Below are positions 8,797 through 15,499 of a stretch of 64,000 nt of DNA, piece after piece. Below the pieces are notes generated by a model that saw only the letters and a list, made by a program, of their open reading frames with translations, was not told where the DNA came from and did not search any database. Position numbers and translations under genes: made by a program. Source of the DNA: Sphaerotilus natans (lineage in GTDB: Bacteria > Pseudomonadota > Gammaproteobacteria > Burkholderiales > Burkholderiaceae_C); the NCBI RefSeq assembly GCF_900156335.1, contig NZ_FTMZ01000010.1, positions 62,001 through 126,000 of the forward strand, given 5' to 3'. Numbering within the stretch: the first letter of the stretch is position 1; every line of letters begins with the position of its first letter.

Positions 8797-9647
8797 GCGA
8801 CGACCGCAAGAGGCTGGACGTTCTGGACGCGCCGGACGCGCTGGCGCCGACCGATCCGTGGTCGGCGCTGCGGGCGCTGACGCCGGCGCGCATCGGCCTG
8901 GGCCGCGTCGGCGCCAGCCTGCCCACCCGCGAGCTGCTGGCCTTCGGCGCGGCGCATGCGCAGGCGCGCGACGCGGTGCACCTGCCGCTCGATGTCGCCG
9001 CGCTGCGCCCGCGCCTGCAGGCGCTCGGGCTGCAGCCCATCGAGCTCGCCAGCGCCGCGCCCGACCGCGCGACCTACCTGCTGCGCCCGGACCTGGGCCG
9101 GCGGCTCGGGGCCAGCGGCGGCGCGCTGCTCGACGCACACACGGCCGCGCACGGCCCGCTGCCCGACGACGCGCTGCTGATCGTCGTCGGCGACGGCCTG
9201 TCCTCGGCGGCGATCGAGCGCCAGGCGGTGCCGCTGCTGGCCGAGGTCCAGCGCCAGCGCCCGCCGGGCTGGACGCTCGGGCCGGTGGTGGTGGCCACCC
9301 AGGCGCGCGTCGCGCTGGGCGACGACATCGGCCAGCGCCTGGGCGCGGCGATGGTGGCAGTGCTGATCGGCGAGCGCCCGGGCCTGAGCTCGCCCGACAG
9401 CCTGGGCATCTACCTGACACGCGCGCCCCGCGTCGGCCGCAGCGATGCCGAGCGCAACTGCCTGTCCAATGTCCGCGCCGAAGGCCTGGTCCACGCTGAG
9501 GCGGCGCGTCGGCTGTGGTGGCTGGCCGAAGCCGGGCGCCGGCTGGGCGCCACCGGCGTGGCGCTCAAGGACGACAGCGGCCTGGCGCCCGGCGCCGGTC
9601 TCGGCGTCACCGCGGCGGCCCCGCTGCCGTCCGGCCGCAGCGGCTGA
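8793..9647 (+). CDS. eutC: Ethanolamine ammonia-lyase small subunit
   Basis: The 284-residue protein carries EutC features: DPWSALRALTPARIGLGRVG near residue 21, LLIVVGDGLSSAAIERQA near 128, and the C-terminal ERNCLSNVRAEGL segment near 222 that contributes to the cobalamin-binding face. It is the partner of EutB in the B12-dependent lyase. Its ATG overlaps the eutB stop by 4 bp. No reactivase (EutA), no shell proteins and no acetaldehyde dehydrogenase are encoded next to it, so acetaldehyde must be handled by an enzyme encoded elsewhere. Confidence 0.96.
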   Translation: MSDDRKRLDVLDAPDALAPTDPWSALRALTPARIGLGRVGASLPTRELLAFGAAHAQARDAVHLPLDVAALRPRLQALGLQPIELASAAPDRATYLLRPDLGRRLGASGGALLDAHTAAHGPLPDDALLIVVGDGLSSAAIERQAVPLLAEVQRQRPPGWTLGPVVVATQARVALGDDIGQRLGAAMVAVLIGERPGLSSPDSLGIYLTRAPRVGRSDAERNCLSNVRAEGLVHAEAARRLWWLAEAGRRLGATGVALKDDSGLAPGAGLGVTAAAPLPSGRSG

Positions 9648-9697
9648 AGCCGGCCGCTGCACCGCGCCAGCCCGCGATCCGGTGCATCATCGCGGCC

Positions 9698-10705
9698 GTG
9701 CCGCACCAGGATCTTCTCTTCGACCCGCCCGAGCCCGCCGTCCGGCCGGCGCGCCCCGACCCGGACCAGCTCGCGCTGGCCGCGCAACTGCCCGCCAGCC
9801 TGCGCCTGGGCACCTCGTCCTGGAGCTTTCCGGGCTGGGCCGGCCAGGTCTGGGCCGACCAGCATGACGAGGCGACGCTGGCGCGCGAAGGCCTGGCCGC
9901 CTACGCGCGCCACCCGCTGCTGCGCACCGTCAGCCTCGACCGCAGCTACTACCGGCCGATGAGCGCCGCGCAGTTCGCCGCGCTGGCCGCGCAGGTGCCG
10001 GAGGATTTCCGCTTCGTCGTCAAGGCCCCGGCGATGATCAGCGACGGCGCGCAGCGCGATGCCGGCGGCCGGCCGGTCGGGCTCAACCCCGGCTTTCTCG
10101 ATCCGGCGCTGACCACCGAACAGTTCGTGCAGCCGGCGCTCGACGGTCTGGGCGCCAGGATCGGCGCGCTGGTGATCGAGATCGGGCCGCTGCCCGGCAG
10201 CCTGAAGGCCGACCTGCCGGCGCTGCTGCAGCGGCTGGCGCGGCTGCTCGACGCGCTGCCGCCGCTGGCCCCGCGCGCGCCGGACGCGGTGATCGCCGTC
10301 GAGGTGCGCGACCCCGAGTGGCTGGTGCCGGCCTTCCGCGACGTGCTGAAGGCCGCCGGCGCGCGCTACTGCCTGGGCCTGCATCCACGCCTGCCGCCGA
10401 TCGAGGCGCAGCTGCCGCTGCTGCGCGCGATGTGGCCCGGCGCCTTCGTCTGCCGCTGGAACCTCAACCGGCGCCACGGCGCCCACGGCTACGAGGCCGC
10501 CAAGGCCGGCTATGCGCCCTTCGACCGGCTGGTCGATCCCGACCCGGCCACCCGCGAGGCGCTGGCGCGCATCATGCGCGGCACCGCCGCGGCCGGGCAT
10601 CCGGTGCTGGTCACCGTCAACAACAAGGCCGAGGGCTCGGCGCCCTGCTCGGTGGCCGAGCTGGCGCGCGCGGTCGCATCGGACTCAGCGGCACCAGGCC
10701 GGTGA
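9698..10705 (+). CDS. DUF72 domain protein
   Basis: The predicted protein has 335 residues. The DUF72 opening motif is at residues about 34-52 (LRLGTSSWSFPGWAGQVW), followed by FRFVVKAPAMISDG near 108, an AVEVRDPEWL strand near 203 and CRWNLNRRHGAHGYEAA near 250. DUF72 proteins are TIM-barrel folds of unknown activity. A GTG start at 9698 (VPHQDLLFDPPEP) is used because the residues upstream are eutC shadow. It lies 50 bp after eutC and may read through from that operon. Its 3' end overlaps the convergent gene by 21 bp. Confidence 0.85.
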   Translation: MPHQDLLFDPPEPAVRPARPDPDQLALAAQLPASLRLGTSSWSFPGWAGQVWADQHDEATLAREGLAAYARHPLLRTVSLDRSYYRPMSAAQFAALAAQVPEDFRFVVKAPAMISDGAQRDAGGRPVGLNPGFLDPALTTEQFVQPALDGLGARIGALVIEIGPLPGSLKADLPALLQRLARLLDALPPLAPRAPDAVIAVEVRDPEWLVPAFRDVLKAAGARYCLGLHPRLPPIEAQLPLLRAMWPGAFVCRWNLNRRHGAHGYEAAKAGYAPFDRLVDPDPATREALARIMRGTAAAGHPVLVTVNNKAEGSAPCSVAELARAVASDSAAPGR

Positions 10706-11422
10706 GGGCGCGCTCGCCTCGCAGGCCAGCTGCGCCCGGTCCAGCGTGTCGAGAAAGACCGGCGCCTGCGGGCCCAGCCGCTGCCAGCGGGTGCGCGCCA
10801 CGCCGCGGCGCTCGAAGGCATTCAGGCCCTCGACCGTCTTGCGCTGGCCGGTCAGCAGATTGGTGCTGATCTCGGTCTGTTCGCCGCTGGCGCGCGAGAA
10901 CTCGCTGCGCTCATGGCCGATCAGCCGCAGCCGCGTGCCTTCCAGCCGGAAGATGAACTGCTCGCGGCCGGCGCCATAGCTGCCGCAGCTCGTCCAGTGC
11001 TGCAGCGCCAGCACCAGCCGCCCCGGCGGCATCTCCACGCCGCCGCCGTCGAGCGGATCGGCGACGCAGGGCGACTCGGCATCGTGCTCGCTCGGCAGCA
11101 GGCCGTCGCGGCGCAGCAGCACCCGCTCGTCCGGCCCGACCTGCAGCAGCACCAGCAGCCGGCGCGGATTGAGGTTCAGCACCGGCGCGCCCAGACCCGG
11201 ATTGTCCCGGCGCCGTGCCGCGTCGGTCGTTTCCAGCACCAGGGCGGCATCCTCGCGACCATCGCCATCCAGATCGCCGCTGACGGACGACAGCAGGCGC
11301 CAGCCCGGCGGCACATGGCGGTCAAACGTCTTGTCTGCGCTCGACGCCCCCGGTGCGGCGGCCATCACGCCGCCGAAGCCCGTCGCCAGCAGGGCGGCGG
11401 CGATCGCCAGGCCACGCTTCAT
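10685..11422 (-). CDS. Secreted protein with FG-GAP/EF-hand-like motif, unknown function
   Basis: The 245-residue protein starts with a signal peptide (MKRGLAIAAALLATGFGGVMA) and is predicted to be periplasmic or secreted. Near residue 50 it has DLDGDGREDAALVLE, the calcium-binding loop type seen in FG-GAP/VCBS repeats, here as a single copy. Later segments (LALQHWTSCGSYGAGREQFI) resemble proteins of unknown function in related genomes. It is the last gene of a minus-strand group, and its ATG overlaps the stop of the J-domain gene upstream (ATGA), so the two are coupled. Confidence 0.75.
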   Translation of the reverse strand: MKRGLAIAAALLATGFGGVMAAAPGASSADKTFDRHVPPGWRLLSSVSGDLDGDGREDAALVLETTDAARRRDNPGLGAPVLNLNPRRLLVLLQVGPDERVLLRRDGLLPSEHDAESPCVADPLDGGGVEMPPGRLVLALQHWTSCGSYGAGREQFIFRLEGTRLRLIGHERSEFSRASGEQTEISTNLLTGQRKTVEGLNAFERRGVARTRWQRLGPQAPVFLDTLDRAQLACEASAPSPAWCR

Positions 11423-12534
11423 CCGAAGGCCCGCAGCCAGGCGCCAACCGTCTCGCGGTCACGGCACCAGCCCAGATCGCGTTCCAGCGCGGTGCTGCGC
11501 GCGCGCAGCTCGCGGATCTCGGTGCCCAGCAGCGTCTCGACCAGCTGCGGCGTGACGGTGTCGGCGCGCGCCGGCAGGTCCGGGCGCAGCACCGCGAAGC
11601 GGCGCACCATCTCGTCGATCTCGGCCTGCAGGCGCTCGCGCTGCACCTGCAGCGCCGCCTCGATGTCGTTCGCGCTCGTCGCCAGCGGTGCCGCAGCCGC
11701 CTGCGCGACCGGCTCGGGCAGGTGGAGACGCTGCAGCGCCAGCAGCGCCAGCAGGTCGCCGGCGGCATAGGCCTCGTTGACCTGCTGCATCAGCGCGGTC
11801 TTGCGCACGCGCTCGGCCGCATCGGGCTCGCGGTCCGGGTGCAGCCGGCTGGCCAGGCGGCGGAAGACCTCGCGCAGCGAGGCGGTGCCGGCGCTGGCGC
11901 CGCGTCCGGCGTGGCGTTCGCGGCGCTCGCGCTCGGCCTGGTCCTTGCGACCCTTCCTGGCGGTGCGGCGGCTGGCCTCGGCCTGGGCGCGACGGCGCTC
12001 GGCCTCGCGTTCCCAGGGCTCCAGGCCATCGTCGGGATCGTCGGCGGGCGCCTGCGCGCCCGCTTCGTGGCCTGGGTCGTCCTCGTCGCCCGCATCAAGC
12101 GGCGGCGCGACGTCCTCCTGGTGGCGCGCCCGCAGCGCCAGCATCTCGGCATCGTCCGGCCGCTCGACCAGCACCGCCTCGGCCAGCGACAGCATCCACT
12201 CGGCGGCCCTGCGCTGCGCCGCGCGCCCGATCGGCTTGCCCGGCGGCGGATCGAGGAAGAGCGCGCCCTCCATCCGCAGCGCCAGCTCGCGCAGCCGATC
12301 GCACCAGCGCCTGATCTCCGGCTGCAGCTCGCGCGCGATCCGCTCGTGGTAGCGGCTCTCGCACTGCTGCCACTGCTGCAGCCGCTCGCGCAGTTGCTCG
12401 ATCTCGCGCAGCAGGCGCTCGTGGCGCGCAGAAGGCGCCGGCGGCTCGGGGGCACGGGGGGCCGGCACGGGCGGCAGGGTCGCCGGCAGGCACGGATCGG
12501 GCAGATCCGCCGGGCAGGGGTCGTCAGGGGTCAT
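11419..12534 (-). CDS. J-domain-containing protein
   Basis: The 371-residue, highly charged protein has a proline-rich N-terminus, a helical region, and near residues 220-270 a J-domain core with the HPD tripeptide (VFRRLASRLHPDREPDAAER followed by MQQVNEAYAAGD). J domains stimulate the ATPase of Hsp70 partners. No zinc-finger or substrate-binding domain of a classical DnaJ is present, so this is a specialised co-chaperone of unknown client. A coiled-coil-like C-terminus follows. It overlaps the secreted-protein gene by 4 bp and lies 57 bp after arfB on the same strand. Confidence 0.8.
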   Translation of the reverse strand: MTPDDPCPADLPDPCLPATLPPVPAPRAPEPPAPSARHERLLREIEQLRERLQQWQQCESRYHERIARELQPEIRRWCDRLRELALRMEGALFLDPPPGKPIGRAAQRRAAEWMLSLAEAVLVERPDDAEMLALRARHQEDVAPPLDAGDEDDPGHEAGAQAPADDPDDGLEPWEREAERRRAQAEASRRTARKGRKDQAERERRERHAGRGASAGTASLREVFRRLASRLHPDREPDAAERVRKTALMQQVNEAYAAGDLLALLALQRLHLPEPVAQAAAAPLATSANDIEAALQVQRERLQAEIDEMVRRFAVLRPDLPARADTVTPQLVETLLGTEIRELRARSTALERDLGWCRDRETVGAWLRAFG

Positions 12535-12591
12535 CGGCAGCGCGTCAGAAAGGGAGCGCCATTGTGCCGGCTCGCTCGTCGCCTCGCCGCC

Positions 12592-12981
12592 TCACCAGCC
12601 GACCTTGCCGCGCCCGGCCTTGATCTCGCCGCGCTGCGACTTGGTCTCGAGCCGGCGGCGCTGCGAGCCGCGCGTCGGCCGGGTCGCCTTGCGCGGCGGC
12701 TGCACGCGCGCGGCCTCGGCCACCAGCGCCTGCAGCCGCGCCAGCGCCTCCAGCTTGTTCTGCTCCAGGCTGCGCGAGGACTGCGCCTTGATGACGATGA
12801 CGCCGTCGCCGCTGACGCGCTGGTCGGGCCGCTGCAGCAGCCTCTCCTTGACCGCCTCCGGCAGCGAGGAGGCGCGGATGTCGAAGCGCAGGTGCACCGC
12901 GCACGACACCTTGTTGACGTTCTGCCCGCCCGGCCCCTGGGCGCGGATCGCGGTGAAATGCAGCTCGTGCGGGGAGATCAT
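12592..12981 (-). CDS. arfB: Alternative ribosome-rescue factor, peptidyl-tRNA hydrolase ArfB
   Basis: The 129-residue protein has the release-factor GGQ loop ([23 protein letters not shown] near residue 18) and the basic C-terminal tail of ArfB/YaeJ ([20 protein letters not shown]). The tail enters the empty mRNA channel of stalled ribosomes while the GGQ hydrolyses the peptidyl-tRNA. Length matches the family. The ATG at 12981 overlaps the stop of the DUF1653 gene by 4 bp. It complements the trans-translation factor SmpB encoded in the same window. Confidence 0.95.
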   Translation of the reverse strand: MISPHELHFTAIRAQGPGGQNVNKVSCAVHLRFDIRASSLPEAVKERLLQRPDQRVSGDGVIVIKAQSSRSLEQNKLEALARLQALVAEAARVQPPRKATRPTRGSQRRRLETKSQRGEIKAGRGKVGW

Positions 12982-13229
12982 GCCGGGTCGTCGTCCAGCG
13001 GGCTGAAGCGCAGCACGCGCTGCCCCTCGTGCTCGACCGTCTCGAGGAACATCTCGAAGGGCCGCACCCAGTCGCCGACATCGCGGCCCAGCGGGCGATA
13101 GAGCACCATCGGCTCGAGGGACTCGCTGTGGCGCACCACGCCGAGCACCCGGTATTCGCCGCCCTTGTAGTGGCGATAGCGACCGGTGCGGATGGTGGGC
13201 AGCGGGGAAAGATCGTCGTCGTTCGTCAT
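12978..13229 (-). CDS. DUF1653 family small protein
   Basis: An 83-residue protein with the DUF1653 core ([20 protein letters not shown], then [20 protein letters not shown]). The family is a small SH3-like fold found next to many unrelated genes and has no assigned activity. ATG 13229 ([11 protein letters not shown]) is chosen; an ATG 9 bp upstream is possible. It overlaps arfB by 4 bp and is the first gene of the minus-strand group that continues through arfB to the secreted protein. Confidence 0.88.
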   Translation of the reverse strand: MTNDDDLSPLPTIRTGRYRHYKGGEYRVLGVVRHSESLEPMVLYRPLGRDVGDWVRPFEMFLETVEHEGQRVLRFSPLDDDPA

Positions 13230-13291
13230 GGCGCGCATGGTGCGGCGGGCGGGCGTGGGGCGCAAGCCCGGCGGCCGGGGCGCGGCGGCGT

Positions 13292-13990
13292 TCAGGGCGC
13301 CGCGGGAAACTGCGTCTGCCCCTTGACGGTGGCATTGGCCCTGAAGCGGATGCCGTCGTCGACCAGCTGGTGGCCGAACAGGTCGGTGACGCGGAAGCGG
13401 TAGTCGCGCGGCCCCCTGCCCGGCAGCTGCATCTCGAAGTAGTTGTAGTCCTTGCGCGGCACCTCGACCCACTGGCCGCCGGCCTCGTATTCCAGCCGCA
13501 CCAGCGGGTTGCGGTGGTTGCGCACCTGCACCGCCAGCCAGTAGGGGTTGCTCTCGCGCTTGAAGTGATACGCGATCGGGCCCTGCAGCGGCAGGCTGAC
13601 GAGCTGCCAGCGGATCGGCACCTTGCCCGTCACCAGATCGGCGAGCTGCGCGAACGCCTCGCGGCTCAGGTCCAGATGCCCGGCCTTGCATTCCGGGCAG
13701 CGGTTGACGATGCGCACCACGATGCTGTTGCCCTGCGGCCCCTCCACCCGCACCTGCGCGCCGCACCAGTCGGCCTGGCCGTACTGCGCCTCGTTCATCG
13801 CCGCGATCATGCGCTCGCGCGGGTCCAGGTCGAAGGCGCAGGACACGGGGCCGGTGGCGTCGTAGTGGGTGGCGATGCCTTGCTGCGGCTCGGGCGTGGC
13901 CTGGGCGTGGGTCTGCAGGGGCGAGAGCAGTGAGCAGACGAGGGTCAGCGCGGCGGTAGCGATGCTGGGTTTTGGTTTTGCCGTTTGCAT
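13292..13990 (-). CDS. Bacterial expansin-like secreted protein
   Basis: The 232-residue protein has a signal peptide (about residues 1-30) followed by the two-domain layout of bacterial expansins such as YoaJ/EXLX1. The first is a double-psi barrel ([29 protein letters not shown] with the conserved Asp). The second is a family-63-type binding domain ([36 protein letters not shown]) that keeps the surface aromatics Tyr/Trp and Tyr, and the protein ends KGQTQFP as expansins do. Expansins loosen cellulose or peptidoglycan without hydrolysis. A cysteine pair (CPEC) is present. The gene has its own promoter, next to a cassette-like insertion. Confidence 0.9.
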   Translation of the reverse strand: MQTAKPKPSIATAALTLVCSLLSPLQTHAQATPEPQQGIATHYDATGPVSCAFDLDPRERMIAAMNEAQYGQADWCGAQVRVEGPQGNSIVVRIVNRCPECKAGHLDLSREAFAQLADLVTGKVPIRWQLVSLPLQGPIAYHFKRESNPYWLAVQVRNHRNPLVRLEYEAGGQWVEVPRKDYNYFEMQLPGRGPRDYRFRVTDLFGHQLVDDGIRFRANATVKGQTQFPAAP

Positions 13991-14033
13991 TTTTTCCCTG
14001 TCAGCCGCTGGTTTTGTGTGCGTTGGTCAGATT

Positions 14034-14061
14034 GTTTTATCTCTGCTCAAGCATGTTTCAA
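14034..14061 (-). promoter_or_regulatory. Promoter of the expansin gene
   Basis: Read on the minus strand, TTGAAA (14061-14056) and TAAAAC (14039-14034) are 16 bp apart, in an AT-rich stretch 44 bp before the expansin ATG. An AGGGA ribosome binding site lies just before the ATG. Confidence 0.5.
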
Positions 14062-14100
14062 AAACCTGCCAGGGGAGGCTTTATCGACATCGCGGGGATG

Positions 14101-14164
14101 CGCTTGTAGTTCGAGCTAAGCGGGCGACGACAGCAGGGCGCTCCGCTTGAGCGAGGGGTTAGGC
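14101..14164 (-). other. attC-like recombination site of the cassette
   Basis: On the minus strand the site reads GCCTAAC (R'', 14164-14158), then GCTCAAGCGG (L'', 14152-14143), a short variable loop, then CCGCTTAGC (L', 14123-14115). L' is the complement of L'' minus one base, the extrahelical base typical of attC sites. The final R' box is degenerate: where GTTRRRY is expected there is TACAAGC, which keeps RRRY but not GTT. Confidence 0.7.
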
Positions 14165-15034
14165 CCCAGCGTCACCAACTGCCTTCTGAATTGCAGCTTT
14201 AGCAGCAGCAATCTTGTTTGCACGCTCCCGCGCTTCAAGCCGCTCATCGAGTATGAGTTCAATGCCTAAGCGTAGCGTTGCAAAGTGCTTGAGACACTCA
14301 TCCTCAGAGAGCTCGTGGATGCCCTTACTAAGTAAGGAATACATTCCAGGGTGCTCTACGAGAAAGGTTGGCAGATGCGCCTTGAGCATGGAGATCTTCT
14401 CTCCCATTCGGCAGCGAGAATAGGAATCCTCGTCCCAGCTAGACGCCTCTTTCGCGACTACATGAGCCTCTTCGACAAGGTTTTCGAAGATGCGGCGCAA
14501 GTAGACGTACGCGCCAACGCCTACGTCATGTGAGGCCAGACCTATGGCTCGCGTTAGTTCACCCAATTGCGCCTTCGACAAAACATGCGTGTACTTCTTG
14601 ACCTGAAGGAGATGAAGGTCACCATAAGATGGCTGCTGACCGATCTTCTGAATTGACCATTTAACGATCGGCGGATCAGAGTCGCTTGGGATTATCTGGT
14701 AGTCAATAAAGAACAGGAAGTCTTGCCGGTGACTTTCATGCCTGGTGCAATTGGCTCCAACTGAGTAGACCGCAGAGGGAGGGAGCGGATGTTCCGAATC
14801 GACCCCGTGTTGCCGCTCCCATTTCTCTCGCACGTAGTTTCGCTTGTATTCGTCAGGCCTGTGGGGTGCGCTGACTTTAAAAGTTGATTCGCGCTTGCAC
14901 TTTACGCAGAAACTGTCGTATGTACCGCTGAAGTATAGAACCTCCAGAACATCCCAGACCTGTTCGCCTTCGTACGCGACAGGCGCGTAGAGGGGTAGAC
15001 CGAGGAGGAATTCGAGTGGCTTTGGAATAGTCAT
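14159..15034 (-). CDS. Cassette-encoded protein of unknown function, zinc-ribbon-like N-terminus
   Basis: The 291-residue protein is not recognised. Residues 43-46 (FCVKCKRES) and about 94-101 (NCTRHESHR) could together bind zinc. The C-terminal two thirds look helical (YVYLRRIFENLVEEAHVVAK, then SKGIHELSEDECLKHFATLR). The overall layout (cysteine pair, then helical bundle with an RRIFE-like motif) recalls DUF4145-type proteins, but that is only a resemblance. Codon use is far less GC-rich at third positions than in all neighbours, a sign of transfer. The stop codon lies inside the GCCTAAC box of the attC site. There is no obvious operon partner. Confidence 0.8.
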   Translation of the reverse strand: MTIPKPLEFLLGLPLYAPVAYEGEQVWDVLEVLYFSGTYDSFCVKCKRESTFKVSAPHRPDEYKRNYVREKWERQHGVDSEHPLPPSAVYSVGANCTRHESHRQDFLFFIDYQIIPSDSDPPIVKWSIQKIGQQPSYGDLHLLQVKKYTHVLSKAQLGELTRAIGLASHDVGVGAYVYLRRIFENLVEEAHVVAKEASSWDEDSYSRCRMGEKISMLKAHLPTFLVEHPGMYSLLSKGIHELSEDECLKHFATLRLGIELILDERLEARERANKIAAAKAAIQKAVGDAGA

Positions 15035-15059
15035 GAAAATTAGTGAAGCGTATTCTAGG

Positions 15060-15066
15060 GCCTAAC
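15060..15066 (-). other. 5' cassette boundary box G|TTAGGC
   Basis: The minus strand reads GTTAGGC here, matching the GTTRRRY crossover consensus and matching the GCCTAAC box at the other end of the cassette. The gene's ATG lies 31 bases inside. Confidence 0.65.
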
Positions 15067-15196
15067 GAATGAAAGGGCCATCCCCTCGCACCGCGCGCGA
15101 TACGGAGGATTCTGCCAATAGGCGCCGCGCTTGCCCAGCGCGCACCATGAGACGGCAAAATCTCAACCCACAGCCGGACGCCGCAAGGAGATGCCC
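15067..15196 (+). other. Non-coding stretch, possible left end of an IS110/IS1111 element
   Basis: This segment lies between the cassette boundary and the start of the transposase remnant. It would correspond to the untranslated end of the element, and it ends with a ribosome binding site (GGAG) before ATGCCCATG. I could not identify terminal repeats. Confidence 0.35.
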
Positions 15197-15262
15197 ATGA
15201 CGGTGGTATTTCTCGGAATCGATCTGGCCAGGAATGTCTTCGTGCCGCACGGCGTGGCGTAG
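15197..15262 (+). pseudogene. IS110/IS1111-family transposase, N-terminal remnant
   Basis: A 21-codon frame with GIDLARNVF near its start, the N-terminal signature of IS110-family transposases, which includes the first aspartate of the DEDD catalytic set. It stops at TAG 15260-15262, and the rest of the transposase is missing in all frames downstream, so only a relic remains. Its position directly beside a cassette boundary recalls the IS1111-attC group, which inserts into attC sites. Confidence 0.6.
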
Positions 15263-15499
15263 CGTGGCGTGGCAGTTCGCTGGCTTCGGCTGTGCCGTAC
15301 ATGCTTTCTCCCCTGGAAGAATCGATCCGAAACCCTGTGGCGGGGTTTGATGCTGGCGTTGTTATTGTTGCTGCCAGCATAGCGATTGCTCGTTTTTTCG
15401 TCTATGGGCGCGGTGGCAGCGGTGGGTCCTCGCCTGCGCGAGGATGACGGGATGTGACGGAATGCCGGATCAGGGGCGGTAAGCGGCCGATGCGGAAGA
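15263..15499. other. Intergenic stretch after the transposase remnant
   Basis: This 237-bp stretch holds no credible gene. It contains an AT-richer segment (about 15350-15400) and a REP-like palindrome at 15424-15448. Confidence 0.5.
15424..15448 (+). repeat. REP-like palindrome, copy 1
   Basis: The copy follows GGGT-N3-CGCCTGCGCG-N3-ATGAC. Its core TCCTCGC-CTGC-GCGAGGA is a perfect 7-bp hairpin. A second copy with the same pattern lies at 25441-25465 in the opposite orientation. Confidence 0.6.

Larger units (their letters stand above)
14101..15065 (-). mobile_element. Integron-type gene cassette (single, outside a visible integron)
   Basis: The unit has the standard cassette order on the minus strand: a G|TTAGGC boundary at 15066/15065, a 31-base leader, one gene, a stop codon inside the GCCTAAC box and an attC-like site. 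The base composition is visibly more AT-rich than both flanks, and the codon use differs. No integrase gene or attI is present within the window. Confidence 0.72.

Noticed and set aside
14101-15262. A complete integron (integrase plus attI) around the cassette.
   Set aside because: No integrase-like frame or attI is present on either side within the window; only one cassette and an IS relic are seen.
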